From Casuarina equisetifolia (Eukaryota; Streptophyta; Magnoliopsida; Fagales; Casuarinaceae), in NCBI GenBank assembly GCA_028551475.1, contig CM052362.1, positions 14,066,521 through 14,130,520 of the forward strand: 64,000 nucleotides of DNA. The letters are read 5' to 3'. Of this stretch, positions 11,726-23,015 are shown piece after piece. The number at the start of each line of letters is the position of its first letter. Position 1 is the first letter of the stretch. Both the position numbers and the translations under genes were made by a program. Under the pieces are notes generated by a model. The model ran no database searches, had not been told where the DNA came from, and saw only the letters and a list, made by a program, of their open reading frames with translations.

Positions 11726-12195
11726 TGTTAGAAGCCCACATCACGTTAGGCACCACATGTCTGCCATGTGTGGCTACCATGTCAACCCTAATAGTGACTA
11801 ACAACTAATGATCGGCACATCAACCCTAAGGTTGACTTGAGACCCAACCTAAGATCACTTTATGAACCAAGTCATGGTCATTTGCACTTGCACACTCTCA
11901 CAATCGAGTATGTTGCTGCAACTAAATCTGTTGCCATTCTATTACCAAAATCCTCGATTAGATTCTTCATTTTTCTTCATTCTTCTTCATTTCAAATGTA
12001 AATTTAATTTTTTATTTAGTTTTGAAGTTGATTTTTGATTCTATAAACCTCCCTGTATATAGATCATACTTGTACTAGTAAATCATCAAGGAAAATTCAA
12101 TTAATACAATTTGGGATTTTTCTAATTAGGATTTTAATTTACTCGACGAAATTAGATTTCGATGATCAATCCTACTAGTATCCTATCTTCTTTCA
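11726..12195 (+). repeat. E2 3' LTR
   Basis: Begins TGTTAGAAGCCC and ends TTCTTTCA, giving TG..CA ends. It is followed by the right ATCCA target duplication at 12,196-12,200. Many differences from the 5' LTR are transitions. Confidence 0.92.
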
Positions 12196-13560
12196 ATCCA
12201 TACATTTGTAAAGAAGGAGGGAATATGCAATATGCTCCTAGAAAGGATTATGGAGATGACATGAAATGCTAACCAGGTTTGGGTGTTCCTCTAAGCAATT
12301 TGGTTTAGGTTGTTAATGAGGAGATAAGAAGTTTTTTTTTTAGGTATGCAACAAAGAAAGTCAATACAATGCCAACGGCCAAAAATCCATTTACGACATT
12401 ATCAATTACACTGAAAGGTCCCTTTGGTTAAGGAATTCAAATCCAAAGGGAGACACCTATCCTGTGTAGGAAGCTAGAAATATCAAAATGAGAGAACTTT
12501 TGTTAAATAAAAGCATTGATGTGCCTAATTGCTCATTTCAGATAAACATTGAAACTAGCGTGGCATAGTCCTAATGCTAAAAAAGAGTTTAGTGTTGGAG
12601 ATTATAAATATAAATACCTTATTTTTTGAGTTAGCTTTTGGATTAAAATAGGATTTGCAACATGAAGTTAAGGTCAAATTAAAACAAACAAACTAAATCT
12701 TGCAAAAGGAAAAGATCTTGTATGCTATGTAGCATATGTCAAAACCTTGTACACAAGTTTTGTGGAAAGTGTTTTTCTATTCTTTTTCCTTTTGATTATG
12801 GAGAATTCTTCGCAAATTAATGTTGTATATCAAAATTCTGGTGAGGTTAGTCAAGCCTTTACGATTAGAAGTGTATTTTTAGAGCTAAAATAAACATGGG
12901 CAAAAATAATTAGATTAAGAATCAACTCCAAACAAAATTCCTTACAATGATAGAAAATTAAGAAAAAAAGTGCTTATAAAATTGAAACCTTAAGTTCTCT
13001 CTTTAATAAAGATTAAACTAAGGTTTTAATTATAAAACAATTCTCTAAACAATTTATTATCCCCACTTCATTTTAAATAAACTTAGTTCCTAATCTTATA
13101 TTAATTGAATTTTGAACTACTAACATAATTGGATTTTAACTATTTTAAACTCTAAACTTTATTTATACAAAATAATAGAAACCTCAATTGTATTGGCTAG
13201 GAGCTAAGTCCATTTAATATGAAATAGGGACAACAAATTGTTTCATGATGAAAACTTTAGTATTAATCTTCACCAAAATGAAAACATTAGGTTTTAGTCT
13301 TGTGAATTTTTCTGTTAACTTTTTGTCATTTGAAAGTAACTCTTGATCTAGTTGTTTTTGTTTTCAATGTTTGCTTTGATTCTAAGAGCACACTCCCAAT
13401 TTTTAAGACATGACAATAAATATTGGTACTACAATGGTAAACTTCTTCTTTCTCTCTTTTGCTCTATATATATTTGTAACTATTTAGATATCAATGTTTG
13501 AATTGATATTTGTTGTTGGTGTTCTATTCTTGGTTGATCTTTTGGTGGTGATATTTTTGT
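12196..13560 (+). other. Host DNA of segment A, no gene seen
   Basis: AT-rich sequence that aligns with 60,090-61,450 in copy B. It probably lies between the pseudokinase block and the Ran pseudogene, or is a 5' intron of Ran. A short TATA-like stretch CTCTATATATATTTG at about 13,463 is shared with copy B (61,366). Confidence 0.6.
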
Positions 13561-13571
13561 ATTTCTAGGCT

Positions 13572-15075
13572 GTCTCAGCAAAATAGAGCATGGGTTATCC
13601 TACTTTCAAGCTCGTCATGGTCAGTGATGGCAAAACTATCATATATGCACTTTGTTGTATCTCTTTATCTGTTTAGTGTTCCGTTAACAATAAAATTTGG
13701 CTATAATCCTCGACGGAAAATTCTTGAATCCCATTTTTCTTCTTGTTTTTTTTTTTAATAACATGGTTCGTCTCCATTTACTTCTTCGTTTCCTTGCCAA
13801 ACAACCAAGAGCCTTGAAACTATTTTCATGAAAAACAATGAATTTGAGAAATCTAGGATTCATGTGCCTTTCTAAATAACAGCTTTTAGATCTGGAGCAT
13901 GCAAGACTACGTTTGTTAAGAGGCACCTTACCGGGGACTTTGAGATGAGATATGAGCGTAAGCACTCTTGCTTATTTCTATTTTCTGAAATTCTCTGCTT
14001 CTAAATGTTTATGGTTGGGTAATTTTGACCTTCACTGCGTACAGCCATGATCCATGTGGAAGTTCATCTGCTAGACTTCTTTTCTTCACGAACTAAAGAT
14101 AAAAAAAAAGAAGAAATAAAATTAAAATTAAAAAATCTCTAATAGCATATGAAAGGCTTAAACCCACCTTTTTTCAAAAAATCTTTTGAGGAGAAGAATT
14201 GTTTAAGTTTATAAGACATCTTACAAATACTTTTCTTTATAATATAAGACTCTTTATCCAATAAATCTATATAATGTCATTGCACGTTTTACCTCTTGCT
14301 TCTTTTGCTACTATATAATGTCATTGAATGCATTTCACCATTTATTTATTCATACTTGATATTTGTGATATGTATTGCTTGATTTTAGCATTTATGGACA
14401 ATCTGCAACCATCATGTTTGATGTCACAGCTCATGCGATATACAAAAGTGTATCTACATGGAAAAATTGACGATGGCTTCCTTTTTCTTTTTTTTTTTGG
14501 TTCTTTTTCTAAGCTGAAACTACTTTCGCTAACATCTCTTTCATTAATTCCTTCCTCTCAATAGTGTTGTGTGGTAACAATGTCAATGTCCAAAATAGGC
14601 AGATCGGGGCAAGTTCGATTAGCTTCAATTGGAAGAAAAATTTAAAGTACTATGAAATTTCCACAAAGAGCAATTACAACTTTGAGAAACCTTTCTTGTA
14701 CCTTGCCAGAAAGCTAGCAGGGTATGTTCTACTCTATTAGTGGTTTAATTCTAATTTTCTCAATTTTGGTCGAGAAAGAAATCTTTAACTTTTAACTTGT
14801 AATTATTGAGCTGTTGATCTCCACTTTATTGCATCACCAACTCTTGCTCCTCCTGATGTCCAAACTGACTTGGTTGCACAAGCACAATAAGCAATAATAC
14901 CATTTCCTTTCTAATATATTAAACTTTTAAACAATTCTTCGTTCATATGATTGAATAATTATACAACCACAAAATATTGGAGCTTTATTCCCTCATGGTG
15001 GAATTAATCCTTGGGGATGAAGCTGAATTGGACAACGCAACAGCACAACCCCTCCCAACGAAGAAACAATTTCAT
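13572..15075 (+). pseudogene. Ran GTPase pseudogene, copy A (introns retained)
   Basis: Exons of the nuclear transport GTPase Ran occur in order. About 13,591-13,632 reads YPTFKLVMVSDG; 13,897-13,956 reads ACKTTFVKRHLTGDF; 14,045-14,095 reads [10 protein letters not shown]; 14,389-14,460 reads YGQSATIMFDVTAHAIYKSV; 14,565-14,721 reads [38 protein letters not shown]; 14,811-14,888 reads LHFIASPTLAPPDVQTDLVAQAQ; and about 15,018-15,070 reads DEAELDNATAQPLP. Splice-like GT and AG borders survive between exons, so it is not a retrocopy. The P-loop GTGKTT is altered to ACKTT, the third exon is cut short and a TAA follows AQAQ. No GTP-binding protein could be made. Functional Ran is about 220 residues. 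Confidence 0.9.
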
Positions 15076-15131
15076 CAACTAGAAGGGTCCTGTTTCTTAG
15101 TTTTGTCAGGCTGTTTTCAACAATCATGGTC

Positions 15132-15355
15132 TGTTGATATTTGAATTTCTTACCTAATACCTTACCATAATTGTCCCTAATTATGTGTTTGTGTTAGGTA
15201 GAATATTATGTAATTATTGTAATTATTATGTTTTCCTTGTATAGACTAGGTTTACAGCATATAAATGTATGTTTGGTATTGTAAAGAATTAGATCAATAT
15301 AAACCAAATATTTACTCACCTGTCGGCCTCTCTCCTATCATCTCAAAATCTTACA
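15132..15355 (+). repeat. E3 5' LTR
   Basis: TG..CA ends: TGTTGATATTTGAATTTC to CAAAATCTTACA. Same length as its partner at 20,493. Confidence 0.95.
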
Positions 15356-15368
15356 TGGTACCCGAGCC
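15356..15368 (+). promoter_or_regulatory. E3 primer-binding site
   Basis: TGGTACCCGAGCC immediately after the 5' LTR, a variant of the initiator-Met tRNA complement. A low-complexity TTC/CCTT-rich leader (15,370-15,870) without a credible gene separates it from gag. Confidence 0.75.
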
Positions 15369-15872
15369 TTGTTTCTTTTCCTGAGACCTCTTTTCGCTTC
15401 CGCACGGCCATCAGTGACAGGTGATTCTCAATACCCCTACCTTTCCCCATAATTTTCCTTTTCTTCCGACTCCTTTTCCTTTCCCGTGAATCATCATTCA
15501 TTCCCACTACCCTCCCTTTCCCGTAAAGTCTCTTTGGCTTTTTTGTCTGTTTCTTGCTTTTTCGTCCGTTTCTTAATTTTTTTCATCTATTTGGCTTTTC
15601 ATCCGTTTCTTGCTTTTTCGTCCATTTCTCAGCTTTTTCGTCTATTTGGCTTTTCATCCGTTTCTTCACTTTATCCTTCCCTTTTTTTCAATATTACAAT
15701 TCTGCCATTCGTAATTACCGAAACCCTAGTCCCTCAAATCTCCCACTTTTCAGCCCCTAATTCTCTAATTTTTTAGTTTTCTCATATCCCTAATTTTGGA
15801 AAACCCTAAACCTATTTTTTTTTTCACAATTTTGCCTTCATTCCCAATCTCCTTAATTCCCTAATTTCTTCG

Positions 15873-16860
15873 ATGGCTGCCGCTGGAGCTCCTTCCTCCG
15901 CTCTTCGCGACCCTTATCACCTTTCTACTGTTGATCTCCAACCTGGTAGCACTGTTCCCAAACGATTAGTTGGCGAATTGAATTGGAGCATTTGGAATGA
16001 CCAGATTCACACTGTCTACCTCGCCCATAACAAGCTTGGCTTTCTCACCGGTGAGCTTACTTGTCCGGAAGGTAATGGCGAAGATGTGCAACGATGGGCC
16101 CAAGCCCACGCTGCTGTCAAAACTTGGCTAGTACACTCCATTGACTCCGACTTGGAGAGCATGGTTTCTTGACTTCCGACCGTGACGGATATTTGGCGAG
16201 TTCTGCAAGAGAGCTTTGACAAAGTCTCCACTACTCAGAAATTTGGCTTTAAACAGGCCATCAATGCACTTTAGCTTACTCCCGATGCCACCAGTGCTGA
16301 TCTCACGACTTTTTATGTCCGCCTGACAGACCTTTGGGATGCACTTGAGACACAACAGGCCCCCATCCGATGTTCTTGCGACAAATGCGATTGTGAAGTT
16401 AACTCGTGTCTTCGGGCTTGTGACCAAGAGGATCGTGCACTGAAGCTTCTCCTTTCCCTTCCGTCGGAGTTCCAGAACCTTATTTCTTCCATCCTCAGCC
16501 GTGAAGAGCTTCCTTCTTTAGAGAAGATCTACTCTCTAGCCAAGCAGGACATTGACTAGCGTTCCCAATGTGATGGCCGACACAGCGCCAGCGACGCCAG
16601 TGCCTTTACAGCACAATCACACAGGATTACATGTCGCCCTTCTACTGGGTCACGCAATAGGGCTCTACAGCTAGGCCTAGGAGTCTGGCCCACTGACTCA
16701 CAGCCCACTCCTCTAGGCCCTCATCACCTATCTGAGCCACAAGGGCCCAGGGACCTTACTCCTTCCTTAGCCCATTAGCGCCCCTTTTGCAATCATTGCA
16801 AGAAGCCTGGGCACATCCAGGAGGCTTGTTTTTTGCTTGTGGGCTACCCCCCAGGTTAGA
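15873..16860 (+). pseudogene. E3 gag
   Basis: Starts with ATG at 15,873 (MAAAGAPSSALRDPYHLS). A UBN2-type gag core follows (LNWSIWNDQIHTVYLAHNKL). One CCHC knuckle at 16,788-16,829 has all ligands. In-frame stops include TGA 16,170, TAG near 16,274, TAG near 16,557, TAG near 16,777 and TAG near 16,853. In several, the E3/E4 family context suggests glutamine or arginine was the original residue. Confidence 0.88.
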
Positions 16861-17039
16861 AGCCTAAACCCAAGGGTAGTAATCGCCGTTGCTCTACTGA
16901 TGGGCGTACCCAAGCCCACCATGCTTCTCTTGATGGACATGGGCCCCACCACTTCAGTCATGGGCCTCCACCACCCCTTTTTACTGGGCCTTCTTATTTT
17001 GGTAACCCCTCACCTTCTCCTTATCCTAGTGCAGGCATC

Positions 17040-17630
17040 TTGGGTCATCCACCTCCAAGCCCTAGCAGCATCTATGGCGGTTCTACTAGGCTCAATCTAA
17101 TTGCGGACCAACAACAAAAATTGCTGACATTTATCAATCAGATGGGCACCTCTGATCCTAGTGCCAATTTCTCCAGTAATTATTCTCTTTCTCATCCTTT
17201 TTCATCTTTATGGATTATTGATTCTGGGGCAACGGACCATATCACATGCAATTTACATATGTTAAATTCTTTTTACCCATGTGCCAAACCCATCCATATC
17301 ACTTTCCCTGACAAATCCCTTAGTCTGGTCACTCACATTGGTCACTATAAGCCTTATCCCTCCCTTAATCTCACTCATGTTTTATATGTCCCTCACTTTC
17401 GTCATAATTTATTATCTATTCAAAAACTAACCCGCGACAATAATTGTGTTGCCCTTTTCTTCGATAAATTTTGTCTTTTTCAGGACCGTACGACTGGGGA
17501 TCTGATCGGGCTCGGCAAGGTTGATCGGGGCTTATATTTCCTATGTTCCTCTATTCCAGCACAATTTACTTCAATTTTTTCAAATTATTTAGCTTCCTTA
17601 CAGACTACTTTTTGTACTCCATAAATAATT
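17040..17630 (+). pseudogene. E3 protease segment
   Basis: Open frame with the protease motif IIDSGATDHITCN; the catalytic Asp is at 17,220-17,222. It continues to the pre-integrase linker (LIGLGKVDRGLYFLCSS) and stops at TAA 17,622-17,624. The protease residues are intact. Confidence 0.88.
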
Positions 17631-17639
17631 TGTAATTCC

Positions 17640-18890
17640 ATTTTTACTAATAATATTCAGTATGATCTTTTGCATCAACGCTTGGGTCATTCATCACTTA
17701 AAACTTTTCATTCTCACGGATGATCTTTTTCTTATCCCTCTGATTTTCAATGTTCTATTTGTCCTTTAGCAAAACAAACCTGTGCCTCGTTTCCCTCTCG
17801 TCAACACTGCACCACCTCCATTTTTGAACTCGTCCATATGGATGTTTGGGGTCCTCATTGAACCCCCACTCATGATGGTGCTCGTTACTTCCTCACCATT
17901 GTGGATGATTTTTCTCGAGCTACTTGGACCTTCCTTCTTACTTTTAAAAGCCAAGTTTTCTCCAAAATTCAATATTTTCTTTCCCTTGTCTCCACTCAAT
18001 TCAATTCTGTTGTTTGCCGCATTCGCTCTGACAATGGAACTGAATTCTTTTCTTCTAAATGCCGTTCATTTCTTTCCTCGCGTGGCATCCTCCATGAGAC
18101 CTCTTGTGTTCACACTCCCTAATAGAATGGAGTTGTTGAACGAAAACATCAGCACTTGCTTAATGTCACTCATGCTCTCATGTTTCAAGCTCACATCCCT
18201 CCTCGTTTTTGGGGCGAATGCCTCCTCACTACCACCTATCTCATTAACTGTCTTCCTTCCTCCTCTCTCCATGGCCTTAGCCCTTTTGAAAAAATTTTTG
18301 GAAAACCCCCTGTTATTGATCATCTTCATGTTTTTGGGTGTCGATGTTTTACTTCCACCCTCGGTACTCGTGACAAATTCAGTCCTCGTGCCCTTCCTTG
18401 TATTTTCATGGGATATCCTTCCTTTCAGAAGGGTTATCGTCTTTATGACCCTGCCTCTGACAAATTTTTTGTTAGTCGGGATGTTGTTTTTTAAGAAAAT
18501 AATTTTCCTTTCTTTCCTCCAACTGCCTCTCCTCCAATCACACCTGCCGCCCCTTCAGTTCCTACTGTGTAGCTCGATGAACCTTATACTTCCTCAATTC
18601 TACCAGTTGATCTCCCTAACCTCCCTGAGCCCCTTTTCCCCAACCCTACCACCATATTGGATGATATCATATCCCCTTCCCCCCCTCTTGTTCCTGCTCC
18701 TGATCCAAGCCCCAATTCCTCTCTTCCCACTACCCTTGATACCACCTTACGCTGTTCCAGTCGACCTAGTCGCCCACCCATTTGGACTTCTGACTACATA
18801 TGTCCTACCCTTCCTTCGACTTCTAACACCTCTGCCTACCCTATCTCCAATTATGTCTCCCTTCAACAATGTCACCCACTTCATCAACAT
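17640..18890 (+). pseudogene. E3 pre-integrase and integrase
   Basis: The pre-integrase HQRLGHSSLKTF begins at about 17,675. Integrase core residues are Asp 17,841, Asp 18,030 and Glu 18,138, all in one frame with the D,D-35-E spacing. Two consecutive stops, TAA 18,120 and TAG 18,123, replace the Gln-Gln that E1 has at the same place (HTPQQNGVVE). Another stop at about 18,493 follows the VSRDVVF motif, and one at about 18,569 lies in the Pro/Ser linker. Confidence 0.9.
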
Positions 18891-19830
18891 TTCATTGCTT
18901 CCATCTTTGCCATCCATGAACCTTCCACTTATCATGAAGCCGCTTCTGATCCCAATTGGATAGATGCTATGAACCATGAACTCACTACTTTAGAGGCTAA
19001 CCACACATGGGATGTGGTTCCCTTACCCCCTAATCGACATCCTATTGGGTGTAAATGGGTATACAAAGTGAAGTATCATGCCGATGGTTCCATTGAGCAG
19101 TATAAGGCCCGTTTGGTGGCCAAAGGCTTTAATCAGTGTGAGGGAATTGATTACCAAGATACCTTTTCGCCCACTGCAAAGCATGTCACAGTTCGTCTCA
19201 TCATCACTATTGTTGCCGTTCATGATTGGCCCCTTTACATATGGATGTTCAGAATGCTTTTCTCTATGGTGATCTTTTTGAGGAGGTATATATGGAGCTT
19301 CCCCCCAGATTTCGCAATCAAGGGGAGCATCTAGTCTGTTGATTGCAAAAATCCCTTTATGGATTGAAGCAAGCATCTCGTTAATGGAATGCTAAGTTTA
19401 TTGGAGCATTGACTGCACATGGTTTTGTCCAATCTTATCATGACTACTCCCTATTCACTAAGGCCAGAGGTAACTCTTTTGTTGCATTACTCATTTATGT
19501 TGATGATATATTGATCACAAGCAACAGTCAGGCAGTTATAACATATCTCAAACGATATCTTCATGCTACCTTCTTCATGAAAGACCTAGGTCAATCAAAA
19601 TTCTTCTTGGGAATCGAGATAGCCCATTCTCCAGAAGGCATCTCACTTAACCAACGTAAGTACACATTGGAATTAATCTCTGAGGCTGGATTGGTAGGTT
19701 CGAGACCGTCTGTAATTCCGATGGAATAGAACAAGAAGTTCACAAGCATTGAATATGATGTTAGTTCAGAAGAGAAAACTGATGACCCACTTCTTACAGA
19801 TCCATCCACCTATCAGAGACTGGTTGGAAG
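18890..19830 (+). pseudogene. E3 reverse transcriptase
   Basis: RT runs from IFAIHEPSTYHEAASD. A single-base loss near 19,240 shifts the frame (WPLY then shadow), and the true frame continues through about 19,330-19,400 with a TGA in HLVC-stop-LQKS and a TAA in ASR-stop-WNAKF. The YVDD box is intact at 19,496-19,507. A TAG at 19,727 replaces a residue in PME-stop-NKKF. Confidence 0.9.
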
Positions 19831-19831
19831 G

Positions 19832-20485
19832 TTGATCTATCTTACTCTCACTCGGCCTGATATCACTTTTTCAATTCAACTTCTCAGTCAGTTCATGCAT
19901 AATCTGAAACAGTCCCACATGGAGGCAGCACTGAAGGTAATTAAATACCTTAAGAGTTGCCTAGGTCTTGGCCTTATGTTCCCATCCTCATCCAAATTCG
20001 AGCTCAAAGCACATTGTGATTCAGACTACAGTACATGCCCTATGACAAGAAGGTCAACAACCGGATTTTGCATAATGCTTGGAGATTCCTTGATTACGTG
20101 GAGGTCCAAGAAACAACCAACTGTATCCTTGTCATCAGCAGAAGCAGAATATAAAGCCATGCAAGTAATGACATGCGAGATAGTATGGATTATAGGGTTA
20201 CTCAAAGAATTTGGTTTTCAGATACGATGTCCAGCACTATTATATTGTGATAATGAGGCAGTAAAGAAGATAGCAGCAAATCTGATCTTTCATGAGCGTA
20301 CAAAGCACATTGAGGTGGAATGTCACTATGTAAGAGAAAAACTTCAACAAGGAATAATCACAACTCGACACGTTTCTACCAAGGAACATCCAGCTGATCT
20401 TTTGACAAAGGCACTTTGTAGCAAACAACATTGGCATCTTCTCTCTAAGCTTGGAGTATTTGATCTCTTCAAATCTCTGGCTTGA
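19832..20485 (+). pseudogene. E3 RNase H
   Basis: Open frame of 217 codons from the RT/RNase H joint (MIYLTLTRPDITFSIQLLSQ) through CDSDYSTCPMTRRSTTGFC, SLSSAEAEYKAM and LYCDNEAV to TGA 20,483. The domain itself looks intact but has no complete upstream pol. The polypurine tract GAGGGGGAG follows at 20,484-20,492. Confidence 0.92.
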
Positions 20486-20492
20486 GGGGGAG

Positions 20493-20716
20493 TGTTGATA
20501 TTTGAATTTCTTACCTAATAGCTTAGCATAATTGTCCCTAATTATGTGTTTGTGTTAGGTAGAATATTATGTAATTATTGTAATTATTATGTTTTCCTTA
20601 TATAGATTAGGTTTACAGCATATAAATGTATGTTTGCTATTGTAAAGAATTAGATCAATACAAACCAAATATTTGCTCACCTGTCGGCCTCTCTCACGTC
20701 ATCTCAAAATCTTACA
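20493..20716 (+). repeat. E3 3' LTR
   Basis: 224 bp with TG..CA ends, followed by the right TGGTC target duplication. About ten substitutions distinguish it from the 5' LTR, mostly transitions. Confidence 0.95.
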
Positions 20717-21725
20717 TGGTCTAACAAGTTTTAGAATAGTTTTACTCCGAAAAGTTGCTTCAACTTATACTGTACATCAAGGTCGTTTATGATACATCTA
20801 TGTTAAAAGCCCATATCCTTTTCTTACGTCAAATGGGGCTAATTTTTTAGCACATGATGGATGAAAAAAGAAAATTGGTTTAGTAGAATTGGAGATACAA
20901 ATTTTCTGTCAATCATTGTATGTGTATATGGCGATATATGATTGATGGCACAAGAGGCAGACATTGGCAAATATCCATAACCAAGCAATTCGTATGAAAT
21001 GGTTAAGTAATGCATGTCATGAAACAGTTTTTTGTGCACTCAATGTTGTGTGTTGTAGCTGGAAAACATGAAGATATGTTGGCAAATGTGAAATCAATTA
21101 AATAATTTCCTTTTTATAATTTTATCATCATAAAAGGATTTCATTATTGAAGTCCAGGAAATCATTGCCAAGTTCTTAATCACGTAGGAAGCTAATCTTG
21201 AACCATAAATGGATACACTATTGATGGTCATGAGACATTTCTTGCAAATCTAGCTTGGGACACAAACATGATTTGTGTATCATATTTGACACTTGGTGGC
21301 TATCATATTGCAATATAAGAGCTTCATCATATACATTATGAAGGTTCACACGTCAAATACATGGCGTATTTGGAGAAACATCAAAATTATAAAGCTTGAG
21401 ATGTGGAACCCCAGCCTAAATTCTTGGTTTAAAAGACCAACCAAACAAACAGAGGACTTCCAAGATGAGCTAATGACGGTTGACTCCGAAGGCATGCACT
21501 CTTTCTTGTTGGTTAACCCATCAGAACAGGGGTTCTACTTTGTCTGGCTTCCTAAAGCAAAGTATGAAACTTACGTGTTGTCCTCTGCCTTATAGGTTGC
21601 TCAATTGCGAGGGTGGTAAAGGAAATGAATAGAGCGAGAGGGAAGTGAGGCTGACGCTCAAAGATGTGCTTGAGGATGTGAGCAAGGGAAAGATGGGATG
21701 GATAAGAGACCAGAGTAAGCACTTC
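20717..21725 (+). other. Host DNA of segment A, downstream of Ran
   Basis: Aligns with 62,763-64,000 of copy B, apart from a solo LTR present only in B. A frame at about 21,462-21,595 (MTVDSEGMHSFLLVNPS and on) is shared with B and may be a decayed exon; I cannot assign a family. Copy A has about 30 extra bases here (near 21,425-21,455) relative to B. Confidence 0.6.
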
Positions 21726-22990
21726 AGTTAAAATATAAAAGCCACCCCTTTTCGGTACATCTTTGCAAGATAATGTTGTTGGTTGCTGATAGATCTTTAG
21801 ACCAAAACTTTATCAAGTGGCACATGTTAAAGTTAGGATACCAATCCCCATCACCATGTAGTAGGAATGCAATTAATGATGACCACTTCTTTGCTCTTCA
21901 GTACTAATGAGACTAACACAAATTTGGGGCTCTTTAGCTTACTCCCACAAGGCTATGCGGGTTAATGTTGATGATTCTATAGCCAACTCAGCTGTTTCTA
22001 AGCTAACGAACCCAAAAACGCTTGTTTCACCATTCCCTTTTGACATGAAAACACAAGTCCCTGTATTATTGATCGATGATCATATTACAAATGTTAAAGT
22101 GTCGATTCCTACAAGATTTGTTTGATTTAGGGAACTACTAGAAAACAATGGCTAGGAAGAAAGATTTTTCATTGCCTTGTTACCACCACAGGAGTAGACA
22201 TTCCCACACAACCATTCTCTACTAGAAAAGCTACCAAATTCTCCCCATGACCTAGAGCTTCATATCTCAATCCAAATTATGAGCTGAAGATAAAACTAAA
22301 AAAGCTTGAGCTACATCCAAATTAATAATTATAGAAGTGAATTACTTTTTGTACAAGACCTAGCAAATGAAACCATATTACAGCTAAAGTGCATGCAACA
22401 AAGGAAAATGAACAATAGTTTCTTCAAGTACCTAAAAACGCCATCACCTTTATCCATGTGGCACCCTTACTGAACACCACACCAGAAACACTGGCATTAC
22501 CAATCAACACAAAGCTGGTTTCTTCTGCTTGTGTCCTTCCTCCTGCCGCTGGACTTTGCCTCACTATAGAGCTAGTCAACTACTAGTCAACCCAGTGAGT
22601 TTCAAGAATTTATAACCCAATCGAAATACAACGACTCAACCCAGTGAGTCAATAAATTATACATGCCACATAACAAAACCAGTCCAGGAAGAATATACCT
22701 TAGACAAATAAATAAAGTAATAATTTAGAAACAACCATAATGAAATATGAAATGACTCTAATAATTAGTCAAAGATTACCCTTAGTTACCTAACAAAGGA
22801 GTTGATACTGCAATGAAGAGCTAAGCCTTCATCAATTAGAAGAAGTTTGCACCACATACAAAGCCACCCATTGTTTTTTTTTAGATTTTAATTTTAAATA
22901 TTTGGATTTTTTTAATTAATGGCAATCAGCCAAAAGCAGATCATGCATAAGCATAATGGCAAATGAGAGGTAAAAATAAACAATAAGAAA
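21726..22990. other. Unassigned sequence
   Basis: No recognisable gene. A short frame at 21,907-22,122 (LTNPKTLVSPFPFDMKTQVP) ends at a clear stop and could be a gene relic, but I see no family signature. The sequence AACCCAGTGAGT occurs twice near 22,590 and 22,640 in short direct repeats. Confidence 0.5.
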
Positions 22991-23015
22991 GTTTGGATAG
23001 CATAGATGTGAGAAT

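Larger units (their letters stand above)
6094..12195 (+). mobile_element. Ty1/copia retrotransposon E2, old, with a nested LINE
   Basis: A complete but heavily decayed copia element bounded by 5-bp target duplications ATCCA at 6,089-6,093 and 12,196-12,200. LTRs lie at 6,094-6,555 and 11,726-12,195. A primer-binding site follows the 5' LTR. The interior contains traces of gag, CCHC, protease, integrase, RT and RNase H, with dozens of stops. A LINE fragment sits inside the RT. Copy B has an uninterrupted sequence at the corresponding point (about 60,090). The LTRs are only about 80-85% identical over the first 140 bases compared. Confidence 0.93.
15132..20716 (+). mobile_element. Ty1/copia retrotransposon E3
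   Basis: A complete element, 5,585 bp, flanked by the 5-bp target duplication TGGTC at 15,127-15,131 and 20,717-20,721. LTRs are 15,132-15,355 and 20,493-20,716, both 224 bp, differing at about ten positions by eye (roughly 95-96% identity). Interior order is gag, CCHC, protease, integrase, RT, RNase H. At least ten premature stops and one or more frameshifts make it defective. Copy B shows the uninterrupted target at 62,764. Confidence 0.96.
3821..21725 (+). repeat. Segmental duplication, copy A
   Basis: Host sequence that reappears in the same orientation at 51,809-64,000 (copy B). Matching blocks are 3,821-6,093 with 51,809-53,964, 12,196-15,131 with 59,797-62,768, and 20,717-21,725 with 62,763-64,000. 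Identity in hand-compared stretches is about 93-96%. After removing copia E2 and E3, copy A holds about 6.2 kb of host DNA. It contains a ZRK-like pseudogene, an unrecognised exon and a Ran pseudogene. Similarity stops near 21,725 only because copy B reaches the window end. Confidence 0.93.

Noticed and set aside
17782-18963. Long open stretch of about 390 codons rich in Leu, Pro and Phe
   Set aside because: It is the +1 shadow of the E3 integrase, which in its own frame shows D,D-35-E residues and all conserved motifs.
15132-20716. Idea that E3 was excised cleanly from copy B
   Set aside because: LTR elements leave at least a solo LTR and a duplicated target. Copy B has one TGGTC and no LTR, so it never held E3.
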